A stretch of DNA of 64,000 nt. It comes from Blautia glucerasea. GTDB taxonomy: Bacteria; Bacillota; Clostridia; Lachnospirales; Lachnospiraceae. Below the pieces are notes generated by a model that saw nothing but the letters and a program-made list of their open reading frames with translations, ran no database searches and had not been told where the DNA came from. This document shows, piece after piece, positions 50,815 through 60,484 of this stretch; position 1 is the stretch's first letter, and each line of letters begins with the position of its first letter. Location: NCBI RefSeq assembly GCF_013304385.1, contig NZ_JAAITU010000005.1, forward strand, positions 1 through 64,000, given 5' to 3'. A program made the position numbers and the translations under genes.

Positions 50815-51720
50815 TTATACTTTCAAATGCTTTCTGGTTGTCCAGAAGCTTCCCAAAAGACCGATCCCGATCCCCAGTGCCAGACCGATAGGCAGAAGTG
50901 TCATGTAGATCCTGCCTACTGGTATGAACTCAACCACGCCCATAAGTACATTAAACCTGGTCAGTACATAAGTAACTGCACTATTATAAGCAAAATACAG
51001 GATCACAAGGGGAATAGCCGCTCCGATCACTCCAAGCACCATACCTTCCAGAAGGAACGGTGCACGTACAAAAGCATCTGTGGCTCCGATATATTTCATG
51101 ATCCCGATCTCATCCTTACGCACAGTTATACCTACGGACACTGTATTGCTGATCAAAAATACAGAGATCAGAAGAAGGATCACAATGATCACAATGGAAA
51201 TACCGGATACCAGCTTGTTAATGGAACCAAGCGTCTTGGCTGCCTGCTCAGACTGACTGACCTCTCTTACGTGATCCAAAGTCTGGATATACGCTACGAT
51301 CACTGCCTGTTTGGAAATGTCCTTCAGATATACCTGGTAGTTGGAGGAATTCACCAACGGATTGTCATCCTTAAATCCGTCAGCTACATCTGTATCTCCA
51401 AAATATTCTTTCTTCATCTTTTCCCAGGCATCATCTGCAGACTCATACTGGATCTGTGCTACTTCAGGACGTTCCTGGATCAACGCACCGATCTGCTGGA
51501 TCTGCTCATCCGTAGTCCCTTCATCAAAAAATACTGTGATAGGAACCTCCTCTTCCACCTTATGTGCAATATTATTCACATTATTCACAATAGAATAAAA
51601 AACGCCAAACAATAGTATACAGGCGGACATGGTAAGAACTGATGCAATGGAAAACATCATATTTCTTTTAATATTTTTTACACCCTGCTTCAGGGTATAC
51701 CAGATCGTACTAGGCCTCAT
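50815..51720 (-). CDS. ftsX: FtsX, permease-like cell-division protein
   Basis: A 301-residue protein; the ATG at 51720 (MRPSTIWYTLKQGVKNIKRN) lies within the ftsE end. One N-terminal helix (MFSIASVLTMSACILLFGVF) is followed by an external domain of about 120 residues and three C-terminal helices. With FtsE it forms a complex that activates peptidoglycan hydrolases at the division site or lateral wall. The 11-bp overlap with ftsE ensures coupled synthesis. Confidence 0.93.
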   Translation of the reverse strand: MRPSTIWYTLKQGVKNIKRNMMFSIASVLTMSACILLFGVFYSIVNNVNNIAHKVEEEVPITVFFDEGTTDEQIQQIGALIQERPEVAQIQYESADDAWEKMKKEYFGDTDVADGFKDDNPLVNSSNYQVYLKDISKQAVIVAYIQTLDHVREVSQSEQAAKTLGSINKLVSGISIVIIVILLLISVFLISNTVSVGITVRKDEIGIMKYIGATDAFVRAPFLLEGMVLGVIGAAIPLVILYFAYNSAVTYVLTRFNVLMGVVEFIPVGRIYMTLLPIGLALGIGIGLLGSFWTTRKHLKV

Positions 51721-52393
51721 GATATTCTCCCTCTTTCTCGTCACTGATGATCACGCCATTATGCATGGTAACTACCCTTTTCTTCATGGCATTGACGATC
51801 TCTTTGTTGTGGGTAACTACCAGTACGGTTGTGCCTCTCTCATTGATCTCTTCCAGAAGCTTCATGATCTCCTCAGAGGTCTTAGGGTCAAGATTACCGG
51901 TTGGCTCATCTGCCAGGAGAATATCCGGACGGTTTACGATCGCTCTTGCAAGAGCCACTCTCTGCTGCTCTCCGCCGGACAGTTCGTCTGGAAATGCCTT
52001 ATATTTCCCTGCAAGCCCTACCTCCTGCAAAACCTCCGGCACTCTTTTACGGATCACTCTGGTAGGACGGTTGATCACACGCTGTGCAAAAGCAACATTC
52101 TCATAAACATCCCTGTCCTTTAAAAGACGGAAATCCTGGAACACAACTCCCAGCTTCCTGCGGTATTTGGCTACTCTGCGGTGCTTCATCCCTTCCAGAC
52201 GTTCTCCGCTTACAATGATCTCACCTGAAGTAGAATCCAGTTCCTTCAGTAAAAGTTTGATCAGTGTGGACTTCCCGGAGCCGCTGCTCCCTACCACAAA
52301 TACAAATTCCCCTTTATCAACATGCAGGTTGGCATGATTCACAGCCGGAAGACCCTGCCCATAAGACTTGGTTACATCCATTAAATCGATCAT
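51710..52393 (-). CDS. ftsE: FtsE, cell-division ATPase
   Basis: A 227-residue ABC ATPase starting MIDLMDVTKSYGQGLPAVNH. Walker A is VGSSGSGKSTLIKLLL near residue 34, the signature LSGGEQQRVALARAIV near residue 138, Walker B ILLADEPTGNLDPKTSEEI near residue 160 and the H-loop VVTHNKEI near residue 195. The DEPTGNLDP form is the FtsE hallmark. It couples ATP hydrolysis to cell-wall hydrolase activation through FtsX. Confidence 0.94.
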   Translation of the reverse strand: MIDLMDVTKSYGQGLPAVNHANLHVDKGEFVFVVGSSGSGKSTLIKLLLKELDSTSGEIIVSGERLEGMKHRRVAKYRRKLGVVFQDFRLLKDRDVYENVAFAQRVINRPTRVIRKRVPEVLQEVGLAGKYKAFPDELSGGEQQRVALARAIVNRPDILLADEPTGNLDPKTSEEIMKLLEEINERGTTVLVVTHNKEIVNAMKKRVVTMHNGVIISDEKEGEYHEA

Positions 52394-52531
52394 AATGGTC
52401 TCCTTTGTTATGCGTAACTTTTATGTAACATTATTGTAATATATCTTTTATTAAATTGCAACTGCTATTTTCCGGTAATTTATTATACATGCACCCTTTT
52501 CCAAAAGCAAGGCATTTCACAGCTTCTACAT

Positions 52532-52557
52532 AAAAAAGCACCCGGTTTTCCGAGTGC
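52532..52557 (-). terminator. hicAB terminator
   Basis: GCACCCGG-TTTT-CCGAGTGC (one mismatch) is followed on the minus strand by six T, 11 bp after the hicB stop. Confidence 0.8.
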
Positions 52558-52567
52558 CTTCTTCTTA

Positions 52568-52972
52568 TTATTTTCGGCCAGCTCCTACTTTTTCCATCAG
52601 TGCATCCTGTAATACCTGAGAAAAATTCAACCCCATACTTGTTGCTGATTCATTCAGCCACTCTGGAATCGTAAGAGTTTTCTTCACAGCCCTGTTGTTA
52701 TGGAGCTTGCGATATTCAAGTGTATCACATGCAACGTAATTAATAAATTCCTTTCCTTCCAATGTGATATCGTCTTGTACTGACGGTTCAGGAATTGCCT
52801 TTCCTTCTCTCTCATAATCATATAAAGTAAATGCCAATGCATCCTCTGCCATAATCAATGCATCTTTCATATCATCGCCACATGTATAGCAGCTTTCCAA
52901 ATCCGGAAAGTTCACTGAAAATCGTCCGCTCTCCTCCGGTGTAAATACAGCCGGATATGCATATTTTGCCAT
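52568..52972 (-). CDS. hicB: HicB-family antitoxin
   Basis: A 134-residue protein starting MAKYAYPAVFTPEESGRFSV. The N-terminal partial RNase-H-like domain is VNFPDLESCYTCGDDMKDAL, followed by EDALAFTLYDYEREGKAIPE. The C-terminal segment (VKKTLTIPEWLNESATSMGL, FSQVLQDALMEKVG) is a ribbon-helix-helix type DNA-binding tail. It neutralises the HicA toxin encoded 55 bp upstream and should repress their shared promoter. Confidence 0.92.
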   Translation of the reverse strand: MAKYAYPAVFTPEESGRFSVNFPDLESCYTCGDDMKDALIMAEDALAFTLYDYEREGKAIPEPSVQDDITLEGKEFINYVACDTLEYRKLHNNRAVKKTLTIPEWLNESATSMGLNFSQVLQDALMEKVGAGRK

Positions 52973-53027
52973 GTTGCACCTCCCAATCTTTCCTGTGCTA
53001 TTCTTTTATATTTTGCTATGCCAGGTC

Positions 53028-53213
53028 TTATTTAATCCCCGCATCCCTTAATATTCTGTTTGCTGTGCCAGTTGGTATTTCTTTTCCGCCATGTCGTGGG
53101 ATCATGAATGTTTTGCCTGTTATCTCACTATACCACTTGTCATGTTCTTTACCATGCTCTGCCAAGTGGCAGTGGTTCTTCTTTAACAATTTGATTGGCT
53201 CTGATGTTTTCAT
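53028..53213 (-). CDS. hicA: HicA-family mRNA interferase toxin
   Basis: A 61-residue protein starting MKTSEPIKLLKKNHCHLAEH, with the dsRBD-like fold and the catalytic His in MIPRHGGKEIPTGTANRI near residue 40. HicA cleaves mRNA and stops growth when HicB is lost. The toxin gene comes first, as in classic hicAB. Size and motif are complete. Confidence 0.92.
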   Translation of the reverse strand: MKTSEPIKLLKKNHCHLAEHGKEHDKWYSEITGKTFMIPRHGGKEIPTGTANRILRDAGIK

Positions 53214-53236
53214 CTTTTTTCTCCTTCCATAGTTAT

Positions 53237-53290
53237 ATTATAGCACGTATTTACACGTGCGCCAATATGATTCACACATATTTACACGTA
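53237..53290 (-). promoter_or_regulatory. hicAB promoter with an operator in the spacer
   Basis: On the minus strand TTGGCG (53265-53260) and TATAAT (53242-53237) are 17 bp apart. The spacer is filled by GCACGTATTTACACGTGC (53243-53260), an almost perfect dyad. A half-match ATTTACACGTAT lies just upstream near 53280-53291. HicB binding here would block RNA polymerase. Confidence 0.75.
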
Positions 53291-53330
53291 TTTTTTTAAG
53301 AAGTACATAAGGAAGACATCAAAGTGCCAT

Positions 53331-53366
53331 AAAAAAATTGTCTACCGCTGAAAAAACGGTAGACAA
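53331..53366 (-). terminator. Terminator of the CdaR-like gene
   Basis: TTGTCTACCG (53338-53347) pairs perfectly with CGGTAGACAA (53357-53366) and is followed on the minus strand by seven T. Confidence 0.88.
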
Positions 53367-53413
53367 GTGGTATTTCCTTCTGAAAATTACTGAAAGCCAC
53401 ATAAATGCCGGCA

Positions 53414-54502
53414 TTAGTACTCCAGCGTTTCCATGTATTTCATATATCTTACAACCATAAGAGCAATCTTAAAGGTAATGGCATCTTCAAATACACGAAG
53501 ATCCAGTCCTGTACTCTTCTGCAGCTTATCCAGTCGGTATACAAGAGTATTCCTGTGGATATAAAGCTGTCTGGATGTTTCTGACACATTCAGGCTGTTC
53601 TCAAAGAATTTATCAATGGTAGTCAGTGTCTCTTCATCAAAATCATCCGGTGACTTACCGCCAAAGATCTCCTTAATGAACATCTTGCACAGTGGAATCG
53701 GGAGCTGATAGATCAGACGTCCGATACCCAGAGAGCTGTATGCGATAACATCCTTCTCCGGGAAGAAAATCTTACCTACATCCAAAGCCATACGTGCTTC
53801 CTTGTAGGATCGTGACACTTCCTTAAGCTCCTTCACAATGGTACCGTATGCAACATGTACTCCGTCTTCTCTGGAAAGTCCAAGTGTGTCCAGGATCGTC
53901 TGGGCCAGCTTATCCATAGTCTCATAGCCTTCGCCCTCTTCCAGTTCCTTTACAATGATCACACTCTTCTCATCTACGGCCGTGATAAAATCTTTGCTCT
54001 TACCACCAAAAATACTCTTAATGCTCTCTACAGAACTATGCTCTCTCTCCTGTGGAAGTTCGATCAGCATAACCACGCGGCGCACATCAGCATCGATGTG
54101 AAGCTTCTTGGCACGATTGTAAATATCTACAAGAAGAAGATTATCAAGAAGAAGATTCTTGATAAAACTGTCTTTGTCAAAACGCTCCTTATAAGCTACG
54201 ATCAGACTCTGAAGCTGAAATGCTGCCAGCTTCCCGACCATATACGTATCCTCGTCCTCTCCATGAGCTACAAGGATATACTCCAGCTGATAGTCATCAT
54301 TCACTTTGAAATACTGATAACCTCTCACAAGCTGACTCTCTGCCGGCGAATCAACAAATGCCTGAACATCCCCTGCCTGGATCTCGAAATCAGTACATGT
54401 GGATGCAAGTGTCTTGCCATCTGTATCCATCACACAAAACTGTGTCCTGGATATCTCTTTAAGTCCCTCGAGGGTATTCTGTAATACCTGGCTTGATATC
54501 AT
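53414..54502 (-). CDS. CdaR/PucR-family transcriptional regulator
   Basis: A 362-residue protein starting MISSQVLQNTLEGLKEISRT at 54502. The N-terminal sensor domain covers residues 1-110. A GGDEF-like middle region (VVMLIELPQEREHSSVESIK, VHVAYGTIVKELKEVSRSYK) lies near residues 135-250. The C-terminal HTH is LNVSETSRQLYIHRNTLVYR near residue 305, the PucR/CdaR signature. Relatives control sugar-acid or purine use. The gene stands alone with its own terminator. No target is evident. Confidence 0.88.
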   Translation of the reverse strand: MISSQVLQNTLEGLKEISRTQFCVMDTDGKTLASTCTDFEIQAGDVQAFVDSPAESQLVRGYQYFKVNDDYQLEYILVAHGEDEDTYMVGKLAAFQLQSLIVAYKERFDKDSFIKNLLLDNLLLVDIYNRAKKLHIDADVRRVVMLIELPQEREHSSVESIKSIFGGKSKDFITAVDEKSVIIVKELEEGEGYETMDKLAQTILDTLGLSREDGVHVAYGTIVKELKEVSRSYKEARMALDVGKIFFPEKDVIAYSSLGIGRLIYQLPIPLCKMFIKEIFGGKSPDDFDEETLTTIDKFFENSLNVSETSRQLYIHRNTLVYRLDKLQKSTGLDLRVFEDAITFKIALMVVRYMKYMETLEY

Positions 54503-54611
54503 TCTATTCAATCCCTTCTCATGTAAAAGTGTTTTAAGTTATTTTAATACAAAATAACCAAAAAAGAAAGAGGAAATCAGAAAAAATTTACAAATTTTTA
54601 TTCAAAACTTC

Positions 54612-55493
54612 TCACTTTTTCTCTATAAAACCTTCCCCATGTACTTCCCGTACATCACATACGATCACAAAAGCATCTGGGTCTATCATATCCACTTTTT
54701 CTTTTAATGTAACGATTTCCTTTTTATTGACTACGCAAAACAGCATCAGCTTGTCCTGTCCGGAATACATTCCTACTCCTTTCAGGCCGGTAACACCGCG
54801 ATCCATTTCATTGATGATCATATGGGAAACCTGATCCGCTTTCTCTGTGATAATATAAGCTCCCTTTGAAAATTTCAAACCTTCGATCATGCCATCCGTC
54901 ACTTTTGTAACAAGATAAACTGCAATAATAGCATAAAGAGCCTTGTATACGCCAAAAACATACATGCCCACCACAACTACCAGGCCATCAATAAACTGCA
55001 TGATCTGGGCAATAGAATAATGCTTAAGCTTCCGCTGGATCAGGGCAGCCATCATATCTGTTCCGCCGGTAGTCCCCTGTCCAAGGAAAACAAGTCCAAT
55101 GCCTACTCCCTGAATCACACCACCATATACCGCAGCAAGCAGAAGATCATTTCCCGCCAGGTTAAAGTCAGGAATACAGCCTGGCAGCACCGCCAACCAG
55201 AAAGAAAGACACAACTCTCCTACCAGTGCTTTTTTTACAAACTGAAAGCCTCCGATCCTCATTCCTAAAAAGAACAGCGGAATGTTTAATGCCATGTTAG
55301 TGATCCATAAGGGAATTCCGCCAGGAACAAGGCTTTCTGTCCACTCTTTGACAATGATGGCTACTCCTGAAAAACCACCTGTAACCATTCCTGCCTTATC
55401 AAACGCAGATATTACAGCAACTGCCATCAGGCAGGTACCTACAATGATCAGCAGATAATCCATATATTTGAGTTTTTTCCCCCAAGGACTCAT
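54612..55493 (-). CDS. YitT-family membrane protein (DUF161/DUF2179)
   Basis: A 293-residue protein; the ATG at 55493 (MSPWGKKLKYMDYLLIIVGT) is best spaced from GGAGG. Five to six helices hold the paired YitT motifs (AVISAFDKAGMVTGGFSGVA, GQGTTGGTDMMAALIQRKLK). The cytosolic C-terminal DUF2179 domain follows (GAYIITEKADQVSHMIINEM, VCDVREVHGEGF). The family is of unknown transport function. It follows the VWA gene directly and probably shares its transcript. Confidence 0.88.
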   Translation of the reverse strand: MSPWGKKLKYMDYLLIIVGTCLMAVAVISAFDKAGMVTGGFSGVAIIVKEWTESLVPGGIPLWITNMALNIPLFFLGMRIGGFQFVKKALVGELCLSFWLAVLPGCIPDFNLAGNDLLLAAVYGGVIQGVGIGLVFLGQGTTGGTDMMAALIQRKLKHYSIAQIMQFIDGLVVVVGMYVFGVYKALYAIIAVYLVTKVTDGMIEGLKFSKGAYIITEKADQVSHMIINEMDRGVTGLKGVGMYSGQDKLMLFCVVNKKEIVTLKEKVDMIDPDAFVIVCDVREVHGEGFIEKK

Positions 55494-55495
55494 CT

Positions 55496-57340
55496 TCATT
55501 CCTCCAATTCCAATTGTTTTGTGAGATAGCGGCCTACAATTCTGGAAAAATCAGTAATATCCCGGATATAAGCAAAATCCTTACCAAAGATCTTCTTTTC
55601 TGTAGCCAGATCCTTCTCTTCGCCTGCAAATACTCCCAGCACGCTCACCCCTGCGTTTCTCAGCCTGCGGACTTCCCCGGCAGTATCATTCACTGCATAT
55701 TGTCCCATATACGGCTTAGGATTCTTTGCATTTGGACGGTTTACAATTACATCATAAGGTCGTCCATCGCTTAAAATGATCATAATCTTTTTTTCTTCCC
55801 TACGGCCCAAAAGCCCATAACCGGCTGCTTTAATGGCCAATCCATCCCTGTTGTTGGAAGATGTTACATAATTGAATATATTTTCACTTGCACTGTCAGG
55901 GTCATCATACTCCCGCAGCCTGTGTAAAATCGTATAGTCCCAGAATGTACAATAGCTCATCACACGGTGAGGGATCTTCACATTTCCCAGTGCTTTACTG
56001 ATCATATATGCCTGTAATGCCACATGGCCCTGCCGATTCATCTGGGAACCACTGGCATCGATCAGTACATCTACAACAAAATCCGTTTGATCCCCCTGTT
56101 GCTCTTTTTTGAAAAGAAGTGCATCCCTGCTTCTGCCGATCCTCCATAATCTGGCAGGCAGGATCTGCCCCCTGTCAGACAGGATCTCCTGGTTTTCACT
56201 TCGCAAAATCAAGGATTTACGCAGCATTTCTGTAAGCTGGGCAACATTCCTCTTTACAACTCTGTGTTTATCATGATACAGCCACACATTTTTGTTTTTC
56301 AGGCGTACTGCATATTCGTACTGATAATTCCGCATAACCGGATTTTTCAGGATCCCTTCTGTAAAATACAGACTGCAGTCTCCGTGGATCCCTTTGCACA
56401 TCAACTGGTTTATTTTCTTTTCTTCATTTTCTTTCAGATAAGTTTTCCCAAAATTAAGTTCCACATACCTGTGAGCCTTTTCCAATGCTTCAGGAGGAAG
56501 GATTTTGATCTTATGCCTGGTCTGTCTTTGCTCTTCCATTTCCTCGGTAACCTGGGAATCCTCCATTCCGGCTATCTGATCAGCCAGCTGCTGTGCATAG
56601 TCTTCCAGGCTTTCCTCATAAAGTTCTTCATCAAGAAGGTCTTTCCAGTCAAACTCTGACAGTTCCTCCATTGTGACAGCCATCACCTGTTCAAAACTGC
56701 CCTTTTCTTTTTCAAAGTCAGGCTCACATGCCTTATTGTATAACCGGTCAATAGCAAATGCCAATGCTTCTGTATCTTGGGAATTGCCTGCTTCCTTCAC
56801 CAGATCCATGTACTTTTTCATGGAGGAAAGCACTGGTGCTTCTTTTTTGTGCTCCAGCCTGTCCAGCCTTTTTCTCAGAACCATAAGCCTGAGCATTTCC
56901 GGGATATTTTCAGTACCCGGGATCACCAGATACTCCTGATCAAGGATATCCAGGATAGCCTCTCTTTGCATATTTCGAATACCTGGACGTTCCAGGCAGA
57001 TTCTGTCTCCAATGGCTTCCTCTATACAAAGCTGTGCCATTTTCGTAAGAAGCTGTTCATCTGCCCCAAAATACAGCTTCTTCAGCAGATAAAGCCCCAG
57101 ATATTTTTTATCATAAAATTTTGCAAGTGCTCCCTGCTTGATCCCATCATAAAGGGCCAGCGGTCTGGAACGCCTGTATAAAGAAATATCCGGCTTCATT
57201 TCCTGGGCATAGTCACCACTGACTGTCCATAAAAGATTCCGGATACGGTTCTCCATTTCCAGCTGGATCTCAGAACCCTCCCCTTCAGAAAAGCCTGAGA
57301 TCTCATTTGTATGTTCAATCCTTGACGGATGCTTATTCAT
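55496..57340 (-). CDS. VWA-domain protein, partner of the MoxR ATPase
   Basis: About 614 residues starting MNKHPSRIEHTNEISGFSEG (57340). A long helical N-terminal region with an acidic stretch (MEELSEFDWKDLLDEELYEE) is followed by a C-terminal VWA domain. Its MIDAS motif is LIDASGSQMNRQGHVALQAY near residue 420, with TSSNNRDGLAIKAAGYGL and ILSDGRPYDVIV after it. It resembles NorD/CobT-like chaperone partners. Together with the overlapping MoxR ATPase it probably inserts metals or remodels a client protein. No client is visible nearby. Confidence 0.85.
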   Translation of the reverse strand: MNKHPSRIEHTNEISGFSEGEGSEIQLEMENRIRNLLWTVSGDYAQEMKPDISLYRRSRPLALYDGIKQGALAKFYDKKYLGLYLLKKLYFGADEQLLTKMAQLCIEEAIGDRICLERPGIRNMQREAILDILDQEYLVIPGTENIPEMLRLMVLRKRLDRLEHKKEAPVLSSMKKYMDLVKEAGNSQDTEALAFAIDRLYNKACEPDFEKEKGSFEQVMAVTMEELSEFDWKDLLDEELYEESLEDYAQQLADQIAGMEDSQVTEEMEEQRQTRHKIKILPPEALEKAHRYVELNFGKTYLKENEEKKINQLMCKGIHGDCSLYFTEGILKNPVMRNYQYEYAVRLKNKNVWLYHDKHRVVKRNVAQLTEMLRKSLILRSENQEILSDRGQILPARLWRIGRSRDALLFKKEQQGDQTDFVVDVLIDASGSQMNRQGHVALQAYMISKALGNVKIPHRVMSYCTFWDYTILHRLREYDDPDSASENIFNYVTSSNNRDGLAIKAAGYGLLGRREEKKIMIILSDGRPYDVIVNRPNAKNPKPYMGQYAVNDTAGEVRRLRNAGVSVLGVFAGEEKDLATEKKIFGKDFAYIRDITDFSRIVGRYLTKQLELEE

Positions 57341-58250
57341 AAACATCTTCCTTTGTCCAGTCCCTGGGGATCCTGGTATTTACAACATCCTCTACGATCT
57401 CTTTTTCAAAAATGTCAAATGTTTTATTTACGATTCCCATCTGCACAGCCTGCCATGGAGAAAGTCCGGTTTTTATGATCTTCACTGCTCCCAAAAGGCC
57501 TCGCAAATCCAGTGACTTGGTAGAAATCTCACTGTTGGCAGTTTTCAGCTGAAGATCAAGAAAAAGACCGATAAACTGGTCTACAGCTGCCTTCTTTGCA
57601 TCCGGGAACATTTCCCTGAAAATAAATCCTAGGGTTTCCTCATTCTGGGGAGGCATATCGATCACCATAAATCTGGAAACCAGGGCTTCATTTAATTCTC
57701 TGGTACCTGCATATCCGTAATTCATGGTTCCAATAAATCTGGCTGCCGGATGAAGATCAATCTTATCGTACCCTGGCACATCAATGGATCTTCGGTAATC
57801 CAGAGTAGCATGCAGCACGGAAACAGCATCATTTTTCGCCATATTGATCTCATCCAGGATACCAAAGCCCCCATGCTGGGCACACCGGTAAATACTGCCC
57901 TTCCGAAGTTTTACCTGATTGTCCTCAAAAGTATCTGTACCGATCAGATCTCCGCTGTTGGTATTCACATGAAAAGATACATTGTAGATCGGTCTGCCGA
58001 AAATATAGGCAAGATTCTCTGCCAGTATATTTTTACCAGTAGCCTTAGGCCCTGTGAGAAGAAGATTTTCCCCCTGGAGAAGGGCAGCCATGGCCATTTC
58101 CAAGGTTTCTTTTCCATAGAAATGGATTGCAGGCTGCTGCACACGCCCAACAGCATCTGCAGCAACCGTGTATTCTTTTCTGAATTCCAAAATCTCTTTG
58201 ATCAGGTCTTCGGAAACAGCCTGTTCTCTTAAAAAATCAAATTCATTCAT
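57333..58250 (-). CDS. MoxR-family AAA+ ATPase
   Basis: A 305-residue protein; the ATG at 58250 (MNEFDFLREQAVSEDLIKEI) is used because the longer form starts with TTG. Walker A is LLTGPKATGKNILAENLAY near residue 70, with Asn in place of the usual Thr/Ser. Walker B is GFGILDEINMAKND near residue 125. Sensor 1 is FIGTMNYGYAGTRELNEALV near residue 170, with an arginine finger in SRFMVIDMPP. It overlaps the VWA gene, the standard MoxR-VWA pair. Confidence 0.88.
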   Translation of the reverse strand: MNEFDFLREQAVSEDLIKEILEFRKEYTVAADAVGRVQQPAIHFYGKETLEMAMAALLQGENLLLTGPKATGKNILAENLAYIFGRPIYNVSFHVNTNSGDLIGTDTFEDNQVKLRKGSIYRCAQHGGFGILDEINMAKNDAVSVLHATLDYRRSIDVPGYDKIDLHPAARFIGTMNYGYAGTRELNEALVSRFMVIDMPPQNEETLGFIFREMFPDAKKAAVDQFIGLFLDLQLKTANSEISTKSLDLRGLLGAVKIIKTGLSPWQAVQMGIVNKTFDIFEKEIVEDVVNTRIPRDWTKEDVYE

Positions 58251-58277
58251 ATAAGTATCCAACCTTTTGCTCCCGGA

Positions 58278-60392
58278 TCAGACTTCAAAAATAAGGTCTC
58301 CGTAAGAAGGCATTGGCCACATCTCTTTATCTACGATCATTTCCAATTCATCAACCGGCTTCCGTAATTCGTCCATCGCAGGTACGATCTTTTCCCTAAA
58401 GAAAACAGCCCGTTCCCGTCCTTCCGGGTAAGACTCTACCTGGGAAACCAGCTTGCCTAACTTATTCATGGCACTGTTGGTTGTTTTTAAAAGCTTGCTG
58501 GTCTTTTTCAGAAGATCTGCCTGTACGCTTACGTCTGTGATCCCTGCTGCCTTTACAGAATTAATGGAATCAGCAAGCACCGTCGTATACCTGATCACTG
58601 CCGGGATGATCTGTTTGGTAACAATATCGATCATGGTCTTGGCCTCGATATTAATCGCTTTAGCATAAATCTCATACTGGATCTCTGCACGGGATTCCAG
58701 CTCTGTTCTGGTAAATACCCGGAAATTCTCAAACAGCTTTATGGATTTCTCTGTAGTCAGTGCAGGAATGGCATCTACCATGGACGGAAGGATAGGAAGG
58801 CCTCTTCGTTTTGCTTCTGCTTCCCATTCCGGTGCATAGCCATTGCCGCTAAATACGATCCTCTGGTGGTCAGTAGCGTATTCTTTGATCAAATCATGCA
58901 CTGCAAGTTCTAAATCTTCTGCAGATTCCAGTCTATCACATGCCTCTTTAAAAGCCTCAGCTGCAATAGTATTCAATACAACATTGCAGGAGGAAATCGA
59001 ATCTCTGGAACCAACCATACGAAACTCAAACTTGTTACCTGTAAATGCAAAAGGTGAAGTACGGTTCCTGTCTGTTGCATCCTTCATGAAGTCCGGAAGT
59101 GTACTTACACCGGTATTCATCTTTTCCCCGCTCTTACTGTGGGTAGCAGTTCCTGTACTGATCAGCTGATCCAGCACATCCTCAAGCTGTTCTCCAAGGA
59201 AAACAGAAATCACTGCCGGCGGAGCCTCATGGCCGCCAAGTCTCTGGTCATTTCCCACATCTGCTGCTGACTCCCGAAGAAGATCTGCATGCTCATCAAC
59301 TGCTTTCAGAATACAGGTAAGTACAAGAAGGAACTGAACATTCTCATGAGGAGTTTTGCCTGGATCCAGCAGATTGATCCCGTCATCGGTAGTCAAAGAC
59401 CAGTTATTATGCTTTCCGGAACCATTCACGCCTGCAAATGGTTTCTCATGGAGAAGACAGCGCATCCCCTGACGGCTTGCCACTTTTTTCAGGATACGCA
59501 TCATGATCTGGTTATGATCTGCCGCAATATTTACAGGCGCATAAATAGGTGCAAGCTCATGCTGTGCAGGAGCAACTTCATTATGCTGTGTCTTAGCAGA
59601 AACGCCCAGCTTCCAGCATTCTTCATTTACTTCTTTCATATAAGCAGATACTCTCTGGCGGATGGTTCCCAGATAATGGTCATCCATCTCCTGGCCTTTC
59701 GGAGGCATGGCACCAAATAAAGTCCTGCCTGTATAAACAAGATCCTTTCTCTGTTTAAACTTTTCTTTATCGATCAGAAAATACTCCTGCTCTGCACCTA
59801 CAGAGGGAGTCACCTTCTTAGATGTATGATTACCGAAAAGACGGATCAGACGCAGTGCCTGTGTATTCACTGCCTCCATGGAACGAAGAAGAGGAGTCTT
59901 CTGGTCAAGTGCCTCTCCTGTATAGGAGCAGAAAGCGGTAGGGATACATAAGGTACCGCCTGCTGCATCATGGCGTACAAAAGCCGGTGAGGTACAGTCC
60001 CATGTAGTGTAGCCTCTTGCTTCAAAGGTAGCTCTAAGACCTCCGGATGGAAAAGAAGAGGCATCTGGTTCTCCTTTGATCAGTTCTTTACCGGAAAAGC
60101 TCATCAGCACCTTACCATTCTCCATAGGTGCTGTAATAAATGCATCATGCTTCTCTGCGGTTACACCTGTCAGTGGCTGGAACCAGTGGCTGTAATGGGT
60201 TGCCCCTTTCTCGATAGCCCACTCCTTCATCTCATGTGCTACCACATCAGCCACTTCCATAGACAGCTCTTTGCCTTCTTCTATGGTCTTTTTCAGTTCC
60301 TTATAAACCTTCTTGGGCAGTCTCTCCTGCATAACGGAATCATTAAATACATCACATCCAAAAATATCCGTCACTTTCACAAAATCTTCCAT
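58278..60392 (-). CDS. glnN: Glutamine synthetase type III
   Basis: A 704-residue protein starting [25 protein letters not shown] hallmarks are the length (~700), [20 protein letters not shown] near residue 80, [20 protein letters not shown] near residue 213 and [20 protein letters not shown] near residue 270. Further ones are [20 protein letters not shown] near residue 315 and the ATP site [20 protein letters not shown] near residue 445. It makes glutamine from glutamate, ammonia and ATP. It sits alone between the MoxR operon and a lipid kinase, with a dyad motif at 60456-60468 upstream. Confidence 0.95.
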   Translation of the reverse strand: MEDFVKVTDIFGCDVFNDSVMQERLPKKVYKELKKTIEEGKELSMEVADVVAHEMKEWAIEKGATHYSHWFQPLTGVTAEKHDAFITAPMENGKVLMSFSGKELIKGEPDASSFPSGGLRATFEARGYTTWDCTSPAFVRHDAAGGTLCIPTAFCSYTGEALDQKTPLLRSMEAVNTQALRLIRLFGNHTSKKVTPSVGAEQEYFLIDKEKFKQRKDLVYTGRTLFGAMPPKGQEMDDHYLGTIRQRVSAYMKEVNEECWKLGVSAKTQHNEVAPAQHELAPIYAPVNIAADHNQIMMRILKKVASRQGMRCLLHEKPFAGVNGSGKHNNWSLTTDDGINLLDPGKTPHENVQFLLVLTCILKAVDEHADLLRESAADVGNDQRLGGHEAPPAVISVFLGEQLEDVLDQLISTGTATHSKSGEKMNTGVSTLPDFMKDATDRNRTSPFAFTGNKFEFRMVGSRDSISSCNVVLNTIAAEAFKEACDRLESAEDLELAVHDLIKEYATDHQRIVFSGNGYAPEWEAEAKRRGLPILPSMVDAIPALTTEKSIKLFENFRVFTRTELESRAEIQYEIYAKAINIEAKTMIDIVTKQIIPAVIRYTTVLADSINSVKAAGITDVSVQADLLKKTSKLLKTTNSAMNKLGKLVSQVESYPEGRERAVFFREKIVPAMDELRKPVDELEMIVDKEMWPMPSYGDLIFEV

Positions 60393-60455
60393 TAATTAAT
60401 AATCTCCTCTCCACTAATCACACATTTCTGTCTATGGGTATTTCACAGTTGTCCG

Positions 60456-60468
60456 TAACTGTTCAGTA
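60456..60468. repeat. TAACTGTTCAGTA motif upstream of glnN
   Basis: The same 13-base near-dyad occurs at 35139-35151 upstream of the alarmone synthetase, with a degenerate second copy at 35169-35182. A shorter form lies at ~41557-41567 upstream of the ASKHA gene. All are in 5' regions of minus-strand genes. Confidence 0.45.
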
Positions 60469-60484
60469 CCCTTTTCTCAGATCC

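Noticed and set aside
50095-51615. 506-codon open frame on the plus strand
   Set aside because: It is antisense across ctpA, the intergenic gap and ftsX, all of which have full family motifs. The product is Cys/His/Ile-rich with no recognisable domain.
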